A stretch of DNA of 64,000 bases from Solimonas aquatica (lineage in GTDB: Bacteria; Pseudomonadota; Gammaproteobacteria; Nevskiales; Nevskiaceae), in NCBI RefSeq assembly GCF_900111015.1, contig NZ_FOFS01000002.1, positions 282,287-346,286 on the forward strand, read 5' to 3'. The notes under the pieces are model-generated. The model ran no database searches. It saw only the letters and a list, made by a program, of their open reading frames with translations, and had not been told where the DNA came from. Shown one piece after another: positions 17,760 to 29,017 of the stretch (positions are counted from its first letter, which is position 1; each line of letters starts with the position of its first letter). A program made the translations under genes and the position numbers.

Positions 17760-18734
17760 ATGCGCGTGCTCGTCGTCGGTGGTGCCGGCTACATCGGCTC
17801 GCATATGTGCAAGCTGCTGGCCGGGCGCGGACACGAGGTGGTCGTGTTCGACAATCTGGTGACCGGCCATCGCGAGGCGCTGCGCTGGGGTCGTTTCGTC
17901 GAAGGCTCCCTGCACGACGCGGCGGCGCTGGACGCGCTGTTCACGCAGCATCGCTTCGATGCCGTGATCCAGTTCGCCGCCAGCATCGCGGTCGGCGAGT
18001 CGGTGCGCGAGCCGCTGGATTATTACCGCAACAATGTCGGCGGCACGCTGGAGCTGCTCACGACGATGAAGCGCCACGGCGTGCGGCGCTTGGTGTTTTC
18101 TTCCACGGCCGCGATTTTCGGCACGCCGCAGTACAGTCCCATCGACGAGAATCATCCGCACGCACCGCTCTCGCCGTACGGGCATTCCAAGCTGATGGCC
18201 GAGCAGGTGCTGCGCGATGCCGCCGCCGCCGGTCATCTGGATGCCGTGGCGCTGCGCTACTTCAACGCCGCCGGCGCCGATCCGGAGGGCGAGCTGGGCG
18301 AGGCCCATGATCCGGAGACGCATCTGATTCCGCTGCTGCTGAAGGCCGCGTTGGGGCAGGTTCCGCCGGTGACCGTGTTCGGCAGCGACTACGACACCGA
18401 AGACGGCACCTGCGTGCGTGACTACATCCACATCTGCGATCTGTGCGAGGCGCATCTGCTGGCACTGTCTTATCTGCAGGACAACCCCGGCTTCTCGGCC
18501 TTCAATCTCGGCAACGGCAAGGGTTATTCGGTGAAGCAGGTGCTGGCGGTGGTGGCGCAGACCATCGGCCGGGCGGTGCCCACGGTGATGGGCCCGCGTC
18601 GCGCCGGTGACCCCGCGCGCCTGATCGCATCGAGCGAACTGGCGCGCAGCAAGCTGGGCTGGCAGCCGAAAATGCCGGAGCTGGAAACCATCATCCGCAC
18701 GGCCTGGCGCTGGCATCAGGCACCCGGCTTTTAG
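17760..18734 (+). CDS. galE: UDP-glucose 4-epimerase
   Basis: Interconverts UDP-glucose and UDP-galactose. 324 residues. VVGGAGYIGSHMCKLLA binds NAD, SSTAAIFGTP carries the catalytic Ser/Thr, and YGHSKLMAEQVL carries the Tyr-x-x-x-Lys pair. RYFNAAGADPEGELGE and GTCVRDYIHICDL are GalE signatures. The ATG follows the rmlB stop by 2 bp, so it is the last member of the coupled nucleotide-sugar operon. The specificity could also include UDP-GlcNAc/GalNAc. Confidence 0.94.
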   Translation: MRVLVVGGAGYIGSHMCKLLAGRGHEVVVFDNLVTGHREALRWGRFVEGSLHDAAALDALFTQHRFDAVIQFAASIAVGESVREPLDYYRNNVGGTLELLTTMKRHGVRRLVFSSTAAIFGTPQYSPIDENHPHAPLSPYGHSKLMAEQVLRDAAAAGHLDAVALRYFNAAGADPEGELGEAHDPETHLIPLLLKAALGQVPPVTVFGSDYDTEDGTCVRDYIHICDLCEAHLLALSYLQDNPGFSAFNLGNGKGYSVKQVLAVVAQTIGRAVPTVMGPRRAGDPARLIASSELARSKLGWQPKMPELETIIRTAWRWHQAPGF

Positions 18735-18839
18735 AAAGCTTTTACCGCGCATCGGGCGTTTTACTGACAACTTTCTGAGGCTGGCTGATCTGGCGCGGTG
18801 GCACTGTGCGGTGGCGCGCAGCGCCAGGCGCCTTTGTCG

Positions 18840-18868
18840 TTGACGGTTTTCCGACGCGTAATTATTCT
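18840..18868 (+). promoter_or_regulatory. Candidate sigma-70 promoter for the beta-helix surface protein
   Basis: TTGACG at 18840-18845 and TATTCT at 18863-18868 are separated by exactly 17 bp. Transcription would start near 18875 and leave a leader of about 95 nt, which contains a small GCCGAT...ATCGGC stem (18901-18925) before the start codon. Confidence 0.5.
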
Positions 18869-18970
18869 GCCTTTGGGGAACTGCAGTATTTCAATGGGGA
18901 GCCGATCCGCATCGCGAGCATCGGCCAAAGATTTCCCGCTCACGATCAAGAATCATCAAGGTTGGGGAAC

Positions 18971-21900
18971 ATGCGCGTACTTCGCGGTCTGGCTGTGATC
19001 TCGGCGTTGCTCTTGTCCGGCGCGCCCGCGCTTTCTTCCGCCGCCACTTATGTGGTCAATGCCACGGACGACGGTTCGCTCAGCGGCCTGGGCGTGGCCT
19101 GCCCTTCGGGCGCGCTGACGCGTTGCACGCTGCGCGGCGCTATCGAGGCCGCGCAGGCCAATGGCGAGAGCGCCAACACCATCCAGCTGCAGGTGGAGGG
19201 TGTGGCGGTGCAGAGCGCGCTGCCCACCATCACCAAATCACTGAGCATCACCGGGAGCCTGGGGAGCGGCGCTCCGACGCATATCGCGCGACTGGCCTCC
19301 GTGGCACGCGGCAGCTCGGATCAGTATTGCTACGGCATCAGCAATGCCGGCACGGTGTATCCGCTGTTCAGTGTGGATGCCAGCGGCAGCAGTTCGATCA
19401 ACGTCAGCTTCGAAAACATCCTGGCCTGTTTCGGCGATGCCCGAACCACCGCCCGTAACGGTGCGGGTGGCGCGATCCACTTCAGCGGCAGCAAGCCGTC
19501 GGTGCTGAATCTGGTCAACGTGCGCCTGATCAACAACCTCGCCGATGTCGGCGGCGCGCTGTCCGTGAGCGGCGCCGCGCACGAGGCCTACATCAGCGGC
19601 TCCTCGCTGAGCGGCAATGTCGCCACGGGTGGCGGCGGCGCTGCATTCTTTCAAAATGGCAAGGTGGAAATCCGCGCCTCCACCATCGGCCCTTACTTCG
19701 CCACGGGCACGGTCGCGGCCGACGCCGCTGCGCCCAAGCTGCCGTTCTCGGCGGATGGCAACAGCGCCGGCACGGGCGGTGGCGGCTTGTGGGTGGATAC
19801 GGCCAGTCTGAGCCTGATCCGCAGCTTCGTGGTGGCCAATACCGCGCCCCAAGGCTCGGCGCTGGTGCTGAGTGCGTCCGGCGGCGGCACCACGCCGCCG
19901 GCGACCCTGATCGGGAACACCATCGCCCGCAACCAGATCAGCGGTTCCGGCAGCGGCTCGGCGATCTACGCCGCCAATGCCTCGGCCAGCCTGCCGGCCA
20001 CGGCCACGGCGCCCTTCGTGGGCAATATCGTCGCCGACAACAGCGGTAGCGGCTGCGTCGCCATCATTGGCAATACGGTGGCCGACACCGGTGGCTACAA
20101 CCTGTTCAGCGACGGCAGCTGCACGGCCGGTGGCGCCACGCCGGTGCTGCCCGAGAATCTCTACCGGCCCAGCGCCACGATCTTCTGGAACATCGCCGCC
20201 GGCCGTGTCACCAGCGGCGGCGTCGGTGGCTTCGCCTCGCGCGGTCTGGCGCCCAGCGTGCTGCCCATCGTGGCCGAATCCCCGGCCGTGGACTTCGTGA
20301 AGTCCAGCCATCAGCTCAAGGACGCCAACAAGGCCGACGCACGTGGCGCGGCCGTGGTCGACGGCAATGGCGACGGGCTGGCGGTGGCCGATATCGGCGC
20401 GTATGAATTCGGCGGCTACGGTCTGGTCGGTTTCGTGCCGCAGAGCAGCGCCGGTTACAGCATTGGCGAGCCGGCCAGCGGCAATGCCTCGCTGCCGCTG
20501 CCGATCAAGAACTTCGTCGGCACCGCCACCACCTCGGCGCTGCGCGTGAGCAGTATCGACGCCAGTCTGGCGGCGCTGCCGTCGAGCTTCAGCCCGGGCA
20601 GCGCCTCGCCCGATCTGGCCGGCAAACTGAATGACTACGCACCGCTGTCCAGCGTCATCGTCAGCCCTCTGGCGGTCGGTGCCAGCGACAACACCGCCAA
20701 GCTGCTGGTGCACGCCGATTCGCTCAGCGAGGCGGATGAAAGCGTGCGCCTGCTGCTCAGCGGCCTGGACAATGTCGATGCCGACGTGCAGCCCAGCGGC
20801 AGCAGCACGCCGTTCTGCCTGGATGGCAGTGCCGGTGGCTACTACCCCTGCGCCACGCAGACCGCCACCATTACCGGCGATCTGCCCAGCGGCTTCCAGT
20901 TCCAGAAGACGGGCGTCGCCGTGCCGGAAGCCGGCGGCACCTTCGGCCTGACCGTGGTGCGTACCGGCGACCTGAGCAGTGCCGCCACCGTCACCTGTTC
21001 GGCCAGCAGCGGCACCGCCGTCAAGAACCGCGATTTCGTGGTCAGCGATCAGGTGCTCAGCTTTGCGGCCAACGAATCCAGCAAGCTCTGCGTGGTGAGT
21101 GTGCTACAGGACGCCGTGGTCGAGTCCACGGAAACCTTCACCGTGAATCTGAGCGCGCCGAGCAAGGGCAGCATTCTCACGCCGGGCAGCGAAACCGTGG
21201 GCATCATTGACGACGACAGCGCCGACACCGTGCTCTCGCTGTCGCAGGCCAGCTACTCGGTCAATGAGGCCGCCGGCAGCCTGACGGTCACGGTGACCCG
21301 CAGCGGCGACAGCTCGGCGGCGGTGGAAGTCACCCTCGCCACGCAGGATGGCGCGGCGGTGGACAAGACCGACTACACCGCCACCAGTGCCACCCTGAAG
21401 TGGGATGCGGGCGCAAGCGGCAGCCAGACCGTGAACATTCCCATCCTGCAGAACAGCATCAAGGACGGTTCGCGCCAGTTCAGCGTGCTGCTGGGCGGGG
21501 TCAAGAACGACACCGAAGGCAGCAGCAAGAAGGTGGCGCTGGCCAGCCCGGACTCGGCGACGGTGACCATCGTCGATGACGATGCCAGCACCGCGGGCAT
21601 CACCCTGTCCACCAGCAGCGTGGCCATCGTCGGCACCGGCAGCAGCGTGTACAGCATCACCCTGAGCCAGGTGCCGAGCGCCGATGTGCTGATCGCGCTG
21701 AGCAGCAGCGACAGCAGCGTCGTCGCCACCTCGGCCGACAACGGCACGGCAACGCTGAAGTTCCCGGCAGGCAGCACCACGCTGACCCGCTCGGTGAACG
21801 TGAAGTCCTCGGCCAATCCCGCCAGCGGCAGCACGCTCACGGCGCAGATCTCGCACAGCGTGACCTCCAGCGACCTGCGTTACGGCGCGGCGACGGTGGC

Positions 21901-22045
21901 CAAGGTCACGGTCACGGTCGGCAGCACCAATTCGGTGCCGCCCAGCAGCGGCAGCACGGGCGGTGGCGGCGGCGGTGCGCTGGGCTGGCCGAGTCTGCTG
22001 GTGCTGGCGGGCGGACTGCTGCTGCGCCGCAGGCGGCGCGGCTGA
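18971..22045 (+). CDS. Exported beta-helix / Calx-beta protein with GlyGly-CTERM-like sorting tail
   Basis: 1024 residues. Signal peptide [20 protein letters not shown]. Next comes [13 protein letters not shown], the variant of the 'CSLREAI' motif that opens right-handed beta-helix surface proteins. The helix body runs to the characteristic end [11 protein letters not shown]...DIGAYEFGG (about 500-525 of the mature protein). Two Calx-beta domains follow, each ending in IIDDDS or IVDDD, then a third beta domain. The C-terminus is Ser/Gly-rich, then [19 protein letters not shown] and an Arg-rich end, i.e. a GlyGly-CTERM-type tail processed by a rhombosortase, which is not in the window. I start at the signal peptide; the frame is open 165 nt further up. 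Probably a surface or biofilm protein. It lies just downstream of the nucleotide-sugar operon. Confidence 0.82.
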   Translation: MRVLRGLAVISALLLSGAPALSSAATYVVNATDDGSLSGLGVACPSGALTRCTLRGAIEAAQANGESANTIQLQVEGVAVQSALPTITKSLSITGSLGSGAPTHIARLASVARGSSDQYCYGISNAGTVYPLFSVDASGSSSINVSFENILACFGDARTTARNGAGGAIHFSGSKPSVLNLVNVRLINNLADVGGALSVSGAAHEAYISGSSLSGNVATGGGGAAFFQNGKVEIRASTIGPYFATGTVAADAAAPKLPFSADGNSAGTGGGGLWVDTASLSLIRSFVVANTAPQGSALVLSASGGGTTPPATLIGNTIARNQISGSGSGSAIYAANASASLPATATAPFVGNIVADNSGSGCVAIIGNTVADTGGYNLFSDGSCTAGGATPVLPENLYRPSATIFWNIAAGRVTSGGVGGFASRGLAPSVLPIVAESPAVDFVKSSHQLKDANKADARGAAVVDGNGDGLAVADIGAYEFGGYGLVGFVPQSSAGYSIGEPASGNASLPLPIKNFVGTATTSALRVSSIDASLAALPSSFSPGSASPDLAGKLNDYAPLSSVIVSPLAVGASDNTAKLLVHADSLSEADESVRLLLSGLDNVDADVQPSGSSTPFCLDGSAGGYYPCATQTATITGDLPSGFQFQKTGVAVPEAGGTFGLTVVRTGDLSSAATVTCSASSGTAVKNRDFVVSDQVLSFAANESSKLCVVSVLQDAVVESTETFTVNLSAPSKGSILTPGSETVGIIDDDSADTVLSLSQASYSVNEAAGSLTVTVTRSGDSSAAVEVTLATQDGAAVDKTDYTATSATLKWDAGASGSQTVNIPILQNSIKDGSRQFSVLLGGVKNDTEGSSKKVALASPDSATVTIVDDDASTAGITLSTSSVAIVGTGSSVYSITLSQVPSADVLIALSSSDSSVVATSADNGTATLKFPAGSTTLTRSVNVKSSANPASGSTLTAQISHSVTSSDLRYGAATVAKVTVTVGSTNSVPPSSGSTGGGGGGALGWPSLLVLAGGLLLRRRRRG

Positions 22046-22059
22046 AGCAGGGCAGGCAT

Positions 22060-22094
22060 TAAAAAAAACCCCGGTCCGGCCCGGGGTTTTTTTT
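22060..22094. terminator. Strong intrinsic terminator, probably bidirectional
   Basis: ACCCCGG (22067-22073) pairs with CCGGGGT (22081-22087), flanked by an A-run on the left and an eight-base T-run on the right. It ends the beta-helix gene 22 bp after its stop. Confidence 0.9.
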
Positions 22095-22157
22095 CTTGCC
22101 CCTCCGCCGTCCAGCACGGACAATAGCGGTTCCCTCTTGCCGTCAAGGCCGATGACG

Positions 22158-24158
22158 ATGCCAACCCGTTTTGCGCTTGCCAATGCCATCCGCGCGCTGT
22201 CCATGGACGCCGTGCAGAAGGCCAATTCCGGCCATCCCGGCATGCCCATGGGCATGGCCGACATCGCCGAAGTGCTGTGGAATGACTTTCTGGTCCACAA
22301 CCCGGCCAATCCGCGTTGGGCCAACCGCGATCGCTTCGTGGTCTCCAACGGCCACGGCTCCATGCTGCTGTACTCGCTGCTGCATCTGACGGGTTATCCG
22401 CTGCCGATCAGCGAGCTGCAGAACTTCCGCCAGATGCATTCCAAGACCGCCGGCCATCCCGAGTACGGCATCACCCCGGGCGTGGAGACCACCACCGGCC
22501 CGCTGGGACAGGGCCTGGCCAATGCCGTGGGCATGGCGATCGCGGAAGCCGTGCTGGCCAGCCGCTTCAACCAGGGCGGCCACAAGATCGTCGATCACTA
22601 CACCTACGCCTTCGTCGGCGACGGCTGCCTGATGGAAGGCATCTCGCACGAGGCCTGCTCGCTGGCCGGCACCCTGGGCCTGGGCAAGCTGGTGGTGCTC
22701 TACGACGACAACAACATCTCCATCGACGGCGAGGTCGGCAGCTGGTTCCGCGACGACACCCCGGCGCGCTTCGAGGCCTATGGCTGGCAGGTGGTGCGCA
22801 ATGTCGACGGCCACAATCCCGCCGAGATCAAGCGCGCCCTGGAAACCGCGCGCGGCCAGAGCGAAAAGCCCACGCTGATCTGCTGCAAGACCGTGATCGG
22901 CTTCGGCTCGCCCAACAAGCAGGGCAAGGAAAGCTGCCACGGCGCGCCCCTGGGCGAGGCCGAGATCAAGCTGGCCCGCGAAAAGCTGGAATGGCCGCAC
23001 GGTCCTTTCGAGATTCCCGCCGAGATCGCCAGCGCCTGGGATGCCCGCGCCAAGGGTGCCGAGCGCGAGGCTGCCTGGCAGACCGCGTTCAAGGCCTACG
23101 CCGCCGCCTACCCGCAGGACGCCGCCGAATTCGAACGCCGCATGAGCGGCCAGCTGCCGGCCGACTGGCAGCAGACCATCGAGACCGCGCTCGCCGAGGC
23201 GGCCAAGGCCACGGCGCCGGTCGCGTCGCGCAAGGCTTCCAAGCTGACCCTGGACGCCATCGCCGCCAAGCTGCCGGAACTGTTCGGCGGTTCGGCCGAT
23301 CTTTCCGAATCCAACTGCACCGACTTCAAGGGGCATGTTTCGGTAAAGCCCGGCAAGCTGGCCGGCAACTACCTGAGCTACGGCGTGCGCGAGTTCGGCA
23401 TGGCCGCCGCCCTGAACGGCATGGCCCTGCACGGCGGCCTGATTCCCTTCGGCGGCACCTTCCTGGTGTTCTCCGACTACGCGCGCAATGCCATCCGCAT
23501 GGCGGCGCTGATGAAGCAGCGCAGCATCTTCGTGCTCACGCATGACTCCATCGGCCTGGGCGAGGACGGCCCCACCCATCAGCCGGTGGAGCATGTCGCG
23601 TCCTTGCGCCTGATTCCGAACGTGCAGATCTGGCGTCCGGCCGACCAGTTCGAAACCGCCGTGGCCTGGCGCAGCGCCATCGAGCGCAGCGACGGCCCGA
23701 CGCTGCTGGCGCTGTCGCGCCAGAACCTCAACCCGCAGGCCCGCAGCCCGCAGCAGCAGGCCGACACCGCGCGCGGTGGCTACGTGCTGCTGGAGCCGCA
23801 GACCGCCGCCGAGGCGGTGATCATCGCCACCGGCTCGGAGGTGCAGCTGGTGATGGACGCCGCCAAGCAGCTGGCCGACAAGGGCCGCGCGGTGCGCGTG
23901 GTGTCCATGCCCTGCGCCGAACTGTTTGCCAAGCAGGACGCCGCGTATCGCGAATCGGTGCTGCCGGCGGCGCTGCGTCGCCGTCTGGCGGTGGAGGCGG
24001 GCGTGTCGGCCAGCTGGCGCGGCCTGGTGGGTTTCGAAGGCGATGTGCTGGGCGTGGACAGCTTCGGCGAATCGGCGCCGGCCAGCGCGGTGTTCAAGCA
24101 CTTCGGCTTCACCGTGGATCAGGTGGTGGCCAGGGTCGAGGCGCTGCTGGCGCGGTAA
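22158..24158 (+). CDS. tkt: Transketolase
   Basis: Thiamine-diphosphate enzyme of the pentose-phosphate pathway, moving two-carbon units between ketoses and aldoses. 666 residues. The N-terminal [20 protein letters not shown] is almost identical to E. coli Tkt[14 protein letters not shown]...DDNNISIDG is the ThDP-binding motif, and [18 protein letters not shown] the pyrimidine-domain signature. Two ATGs are possible (22152 and 22158). AAGG lies 9 nt before the second, which is the better spacing. It begins a plus-strand run tkt-gapA-pgk. Reading frames extending upstream cross the terminator and are not real. Confidence 0.95.
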   Translation: MPTRFALANAIRALSMDAVQKANSGHPGMPMGMADIAEVLWNDFLVHNPANPRWANRDRFVVSNGHGSMLLYSLLHLTGYPLPISELQNFRQMHSKTAGHPEYGITPGVETTTGPLGQGLANAVGMAIAEAVLASRFNQGGHKIVDHYTYAFVGDGCLMEGISHEACSLAGTLGLGKLVVLYDDNNISIDGEVGSWFRDDTPARFEAYGWQVVRNVDGHNPAEIKRALETARGQSEKPTLICCKTVIGFGSPNKQGKESCHGAPLGEAEIKLAREKLEWPHGPFEIPAEIASAWDARAKGAEREAAWQTAFKAYAAAYPQDAAEFERRMSGQLPADWQQTIETALAEAAKATAPVASRKASKLTLDAIAAKLPELFGGSADLSESNCTDFKGHVSVKPGKLAGNYLSYGVREFGMAAALNGMALHGGLIPFGGTFLVFSDYARNAIRMAALMKQRSIFVLTHDSIGLGEDGPTHQPVEHVASLRLIPNVQIWRPADQFETAVAWRSAIERSDGPTLLALSRQNLNPQARSPQQQADTARGGYVLLEPQTAAEAVIIATGSEVQLVMDAAKQLADKGRAVRVVSMPCAELFAKQDAAYRESVLPAALRRRLAVEAGVSASWRGLVGFEGDVLGVDSFGESAPASAVFKHFGFTVDQVVARVEALLAR

Positions 24159-24172
24159 AATTCCAGGTTTGA

Positions 24173-25258
<1,086 letters not shown>

Positions 25259-25275
25259 GGCCGCCGTGTTTTGCG

Positions 25276-25304
25276 AAAAGCCCCGCTCGCACGGGGCTTT
25301 TCTT
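25276..25304 (+). terminator. Intrinsic terminator between gapA and pgk
   Basis: AAAAGCCCCG (25276-25285) pairs with CGGGGCTTTT (25292-25301), loop of six. It lies 17 bp after the gapA stop and 30 bp before the pgk start, so pgk either has its own promoter or depends on read-through. Confidence 0.85.
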
Positions 25305-25333
25305 TGTCAGCAATCTGTTTGGGAAAGATGACC

Positions 25334-26509
25334 ATGACCGTTCTTCGCATGTCCGACCTCGACCTCGCCGGCAAGCGCGTGCTGATCCGCCAGGATCTCA
25401 ACGTGCCGATCGCCAAGGGTCGCATCACCTCCGATGCGCGCTTGCGCGCGTCCCTGCCCACGCTGAAGCTGGCGCTGGAGAAGGGCGCCAGCGTGCTGGT
25501 GGTCTCGCATCTGGGCCGGCCCAAGGCCGGCAAGCTCGACCCGGAAGCCTCGCTGACCCTGGTCGCCGCCTGGCTCTCGCAGGCGCTGGAGCGCACCGTG
25601 CCGCTGATCAGCAACTGGATCGACGGCGTGAACCTGGAGCCGGGCCAGATCGCGCTGGGCGAGAACACGCGCTTTCTCAAGGGCGAGAAGGACGATGACG
25701 AGGCGCTGTCGAAGAAGATGGCGGCGCTGTGCGATGTGTATGTGATGGATGCCTTTGGCACCGCGCATCGCGCCGAGGCCTCCACGCATGGCGTGGCGCG
25801 CTTTGCGCCCGCCGCCTGCGCCGGTCCGCTGCTCGCGGCCGAGCTGGACGCGCTGGGCAAGGCCATGGCCAAGCCGAAGCGTCCGCTGGCGGTGATCGTC
25901 GGCGGCAGCAAGGTCTCCACCAAGCTGGACCTGCTCAACAATCTCGCCGATGTCGCGGACCAGCTGATCATCGGCGGCGGCATCGCCAACACCTTCCTGG
26001 CTGCGGCCGGCTACAAGGTCGGCAAGTCGCTGTGCGAGATGGACATGCTCGACACCGCCAAGGCGATCCGCGCCAAGATCCAGGCGCGCGGCGGTGACAT
26101 CCCGCTGCCGGAGGACGTGGTCTGCGCCACCGAATTCTCGGCCGAGGCGCATGCCGTGGTGCGCAAGGTCGATGAGGTGCAGGACGACGAGATGATTCTC
26201 GACATCGGCCCCAAGACCCGCGCCAAGCTCGCCGCGCAGCTGCGCAGCGCCGGCACCATCGTCTGGAACGGCCCGGTGGGCGTGTTCGAGTTCGAGTCCT
26301 TCGCCGGCGGCACGCAGGCCCTGGGCGAGGCGATTGCCGAGAGCAGCGGTTTTTCGCTGGCCGGTGGCGGCGACACGCTGGCCGCCATCGACAAGTTCGG
26401 TCTGGCCGAGAAGATCGGCTACATCTCCACCGGTGGCGGTGCGTTCCTGGAGTTCCTGGAAGGCAAGACGCTGCCGGCCGTGGCGGCGCTGGAAGCCCGC
26501 GCGAAGTAA
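25334..26509 (+). CDS. pgk: Phosphoglycerate kinase
   Basis: Makes ATP and 3-phosphoglycerate from 1,3-bisphosphoglycerate. 391 residues. [19 protein letters not shown] at the N-terminus, [35 protein letters not shown] and [18 protein letters not shown] are the family signatures, all as in E. coli Pgk. The ATG encoding [10 protein letters not shown] aligns with the E. coli start; an ATG two codons earlier is possible. A palindromic repeat element begins 21 bp after its stop and may serve as its 3' end. Confidence 0.97.
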   Translation: MTVLRMSDLDLAGKRVLIRQDLNVPIAKGRITSDARLRASLPTLKLALEKGASVLVVSHLGRPKAGKLDPEASLTLVAAWLSQALERTVPLISNWIDGVNLEPGQIALGENTRFLKGEKDDDEALSKKMAALCDVYVMDAFGTAHRAEASTHGVARFAPAACAGPLLAAELDALGKAMAKPKRPLAVIVGGSKVSTKLDLLNNLADVADQLIIGGGIANTFLAAAGYKVGKSLCEMDMLDTAKAIRAKIQARGGDIPLPEDVVCATEFSAEAHAVVRKVDEVQDDEMILDIGPKTRAKLAAQLRSAGTIVWNGPVGVFEFESFAGGTQALGEAIAESSGFSLAGGGDTLAAIDKFGLAEKIGYISTGGGAFLEFLEGKTLPAVAALEARAK

Positions 26510-26530
26510 GCCGCAGCACACACGCAGTGG

Positions 26531-26775
26531 GTAGGGCGGGTTAGGCGCGTGAGCGCCGTAACCCGCCGGGCTTTGCTGTTGTTGCTAGTTTTTTTGCTTG
26601 ATCTATTGCCTTCTTCCGCCGCCCTCCGGCGGCGGAGTCACTTCTCTTTGCTCGTGCAAAGAGAAGTACCTCGGGCGCCGGAGGCGCACGAAACCAAGGC
26701 CAGATCGAGAGCCCAAACCAGAAGCAACTGCAAAGCCGGCGGGTTACGGCGCTTTCGCGCCTAACCCGCCCTACG
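26531..26775. repeat. Palindromic repeat element, copy A (REP-like ends)
   Basis: 245 bp with inverted terminal hairpins: both ends read GTAGGGCGGGTTAGGCGCG inward, followed by a short spacer and the pairing GCGCCGTAACCCGCC. Inside are CCGCCGCC-CTCC-GGCGGCGG (26615-26634), a perfect 11-bp stem CTTCTCTTTGC/GCAAAGAGAAG with TCGT loop (26640-26665), and GCGCC/GGCGC. No protein-coding sense. It resembles a REP doublet (BIME). Related copies lie at 40874 and 63811. The copy fills almost the whole 305-bp gap between pgk and the dacC-like gene. Confidence 0.85.
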
Positions 26776-26814
26776 GTTTTTGTGGTTCTTACCTGGCGAA
26801 GGCGCGCGACTTGC

Positions 26815-27978
26815 TCAGTGCGCGAACCAAAGGCGAATGCTGTCGATCAGGCGATGGAAGAAACCGCCCGCCGGCACATCCTGCAGCACCACCAGCGGAA
26901 TCGTGGTGTAGGCCTTGCCGTCCAGCGTCACCGTGGCGCTGCCCACGCTCTGGCCCTTGCTCAGCGGGGCCACCAGCGGCGTCTTGATCTGCGTGCTCAG
27001 CTGCACTTTCGCGGAATTGCCGCGCGGCAGCGACAGCGATACCGGCTGCAGGGTGCCGACGCCGATCTCGTCCAGCTCGCCCTTGTACACGCGCAGGGTC
27101 TGCGCCGGCTTGTCGGCGCCCAGCAGCTGCACGTTCTCGAAGAAACGGAAGCCGTAGTTGAGCAGTTCCAGGCTGGCCTGCTCGCGGTATGCCCAGGTAT
27201 CAGCGCCCATCACCGCGGCAATCAGGCGCCGGCCGTTGCGATTGGCCGAGGACAGCAGGCAGTAGCCCGCCGCATTGGTGTGGCCGGTCTTGATGCCGTC
27301 CACGCTCGGGTCCTTCACCAGCAGGCCGTTGCGGTTCTCCTGCGCGTGCTTGATCTTGTAGCTGAAGGAACGCTCGGAATAGATCTTGTAGTCCTGCGGA
27401 AAATCGCGGATCAGGGCGCGGCCCAGCAGCGCCAGATCGTGCGCGCTGGTGTAGTGCTCGGGGTCGGGCAGGCCGCTGGCGTCCACGAAGTGGGTGTTCT
27501 TCATGCCCAGCTTCTTGGCTTCGTGATTCATCATCTCGGCAAACGCCGACTCGCTGCCGGCGATGTGCTCGGCCAGCGCGATGCTGGCGTCATTGCCGGA
27601 GACCACGATGATGCCGCGTAAGAGATCGATGATCTTCACGCGGCTGCCCACGTCCAGGAACATGCGCGACTCGGAGGAATCGATGCCCTGACGCCAGGCC
27701 TTCTCGCTGACCAGCGCCTCGTCCTCGTAATGCAGGCGGCCGTGCTTGATCTCGTCGAAGGCCACGTAAGTGGTCATCACCTTGGTGATGCTGGCCGGTT
27801 CCACGCGGTCATCGCCGTTCCTGGCCGCCAGCACTTCGCCACTGGCGTAATCCATCAGCACGTAGGCCTTGGCCTGGATGTCCGGCGGCGCCGGAATCGG
27901 TTCGGCCTGCGCGGCGAGCGGCACGAGTGTCGACAGCAGCAGCAGGGCGAGGCGGCGGGGAAGCGGAGTGTTCATCAT
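26815..27978 (-). CDS. dacC: D-alanyl-D-alanine carboxypeptidase (PBP5/6 family)
   Basis: Trims the terminal D-Ala from peptidoglycan pentapeptides. 387 residues. Signal peptide (MMNTPLPRRLALLLLSTLVP...AQA), then the three serine-DD-peptidase motifs in order: SITK (S-x-x-K), SGN and KTG. A PBP5 C-terminal beta domain follows, and the last residues, GGFFHRLIDSIRLWFAH, form the amphipathic helix that anchors PBP5 to the membrane surface. Last gene of the elongation cluster, 55 bp after rlpA. The start is at the signal peptide; the upstream open frame overlaps rlpA. Which of dacA/dacC/dacD it equals cannot be decided. Confidence 0.93.
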   Translation of the reverse strand: MMNTPLPRRLALLLLSTLVPLAAQAEPIPAPPDIQAKAYVLMDYASGEVLAARNGDDRVEPASITKVMTTYVAFDEIKHGRLHYEDEALVSEKAWRQGIDSSESRMFLDVGSRVKIIDLLRGIIVVSGNDASIALAEHIAGSESAFAEMMNHEAKKLGMKNTHFVDASGLPDPEHYTSAHDLALLGRALIRDFPQDYKIYSERSFSYKIKHAQENRNGLLVKDPSVDGIKTGHTNAAGYCLLSSANRNGRRLIAAVMGADTWAYREQASLELLNYGFRFFENVQLLGADKPAQTLRVYKGELDEIGVGTLQPVSLSLPRGNSAKVQLSTQIKTPLVAPLSKGQSVGSATVTLDGKAYTTIPLVVLQDVPAGGFFHRLIDSIRLWFAH

Positions 27979-28033
27979 GCAGGACGTTGCTCGGGTCACG
28001 GTCAGGGGGAAGGTAAGAGAGCTTGCGTGGGCA

Positions 28034-29017
28034 TCAATCGCGCAGATGGAAGGCCGCGTAGCCGGCGCTGTGCAGCAGGTCGATGCTGGCCTGGGCCTCG
28101 CCGTCGCTGGCAAACGGTCCGACCACCACGCGATGCAGACGGCCACCGAGCGCTTCGCGCACGCTGACCTGGCGCATGCCCTGACGCTGCAGCTGCTCGC
28201 GCAGGCTCAGCGCATTGCCGGCTTCACTGAAAGAGGCGACCTGCAGCCAGATCGGCTTGCCGGCGTTCTTCTTGCCGCCGGTCTTCGCGGGCGGCGAGGC
28301 CGACATCTGCGGCAGCGGCGCCGCCGGCGCGGCGGAAGCCAGCATCGGCGTCTGATCGTCCGGCATCAGGCCCAGGATTTCGACCTCGGCGGTGCCGTGG
28401 CCGATCAGGTCCAGCTTCAAGGCGGCGGTATAGGACAGATCGATGACGCGTTCGGAGTGGAAGGGGCCGCGATCATTGACACGCACCACCACGCTCTTGT
28501 TGTTGTCGAGATTGGTGACGCGCACATACGAGGGAATCGGCAGCGTCTTGTGCGCCGCGGTCATCGCGTACATGTCGTACAGCTCGCCGCTGGAGGTGGC
28601 GCGCCCCTGGAATTTCTTGCCATACCAGGAAGCGTGGCCGCGCTCGCGAAAGCCTTCGGCGCTGGGCAGGACGCGATAGACCTGACCAAAGGCTTCGTAC
28701 TCCGGCGGATTGCCGGAAGCGCTCAGGGGTTCGCGACGCGGCACGGCGTCGGGGATGCTGGCCAGGTTGCCCGGAATCTCGTCGGCGCCGGGCGGGCCAT
28801 CCGGCGTGCCGGGGGCATAGAGCTTCACCTGCGGACGCTGCGTGCCGGCCGCTGCATTGCCGCCTGTCGCCGGCGGCGTGCTGGTGCGCGGCACCGTGGC
28901 GCCGGCACCGACCGCCACGGGTTTGGGGCGGCCGGGCGCGCGGGCCGGCGGTGCGCTCACGCAGGCGCTGAGCAGCACGAGCAGGCCCGGCACGAAGACA
29001 CGACGCCAGCGCATCAT
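28034..29017 (-). CDS. rlpA: Septal ring lytic transglycosylase RlpA (lipoprotein)
   Basis: 327 residues. The N-terminus has a lipoprotein signal with lipobox LSAC (Cys about 19), then a Pro-rich linker. The double-psi beta-barrel is GHASWYGKKFQGRATSSGE...VRVNDRGPFH (about 125-195), with the catalytic E and D region preserved. A C-terminal SPOR domain (IWLQVASFSEAGNALSLREQ to the end) binds denuded septal glycan. RlpA cleaves naked glycan strands at the divisome. The ATG overlaps the mltB stop by 4 bp, so the two are translationally coupled. Confidence 0.94.
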   Translation of the reverse strand: MMRWRRVFVPGLLVLLSACVSAPPARAPGRPKPVAVGAGATVPRTSTPPATGGNAAAGTQRPQVKLYAPGTPDGPPGADEIPGNLASIPDAVPRREPLSASGNPPEYEAFGQVYRVLPSAEGFRERGHASWYGKKFQGRATSSGELYDMYAMTAAHKTLPIPSYVRVTNLDNNKSVVVRVNDRGPFHSERVIDLSYTAALKLDLIGHGTAEVEILGLMPDDQTPMLASAAPAAPLPQMSASPPAKTGGKKNAGKPIWLQVASFSEAGNALSLREQLQRQGMRQVSVREALGGRLHRVVVGPFASDGEAQASIDLLHSAGYAAFHLRD

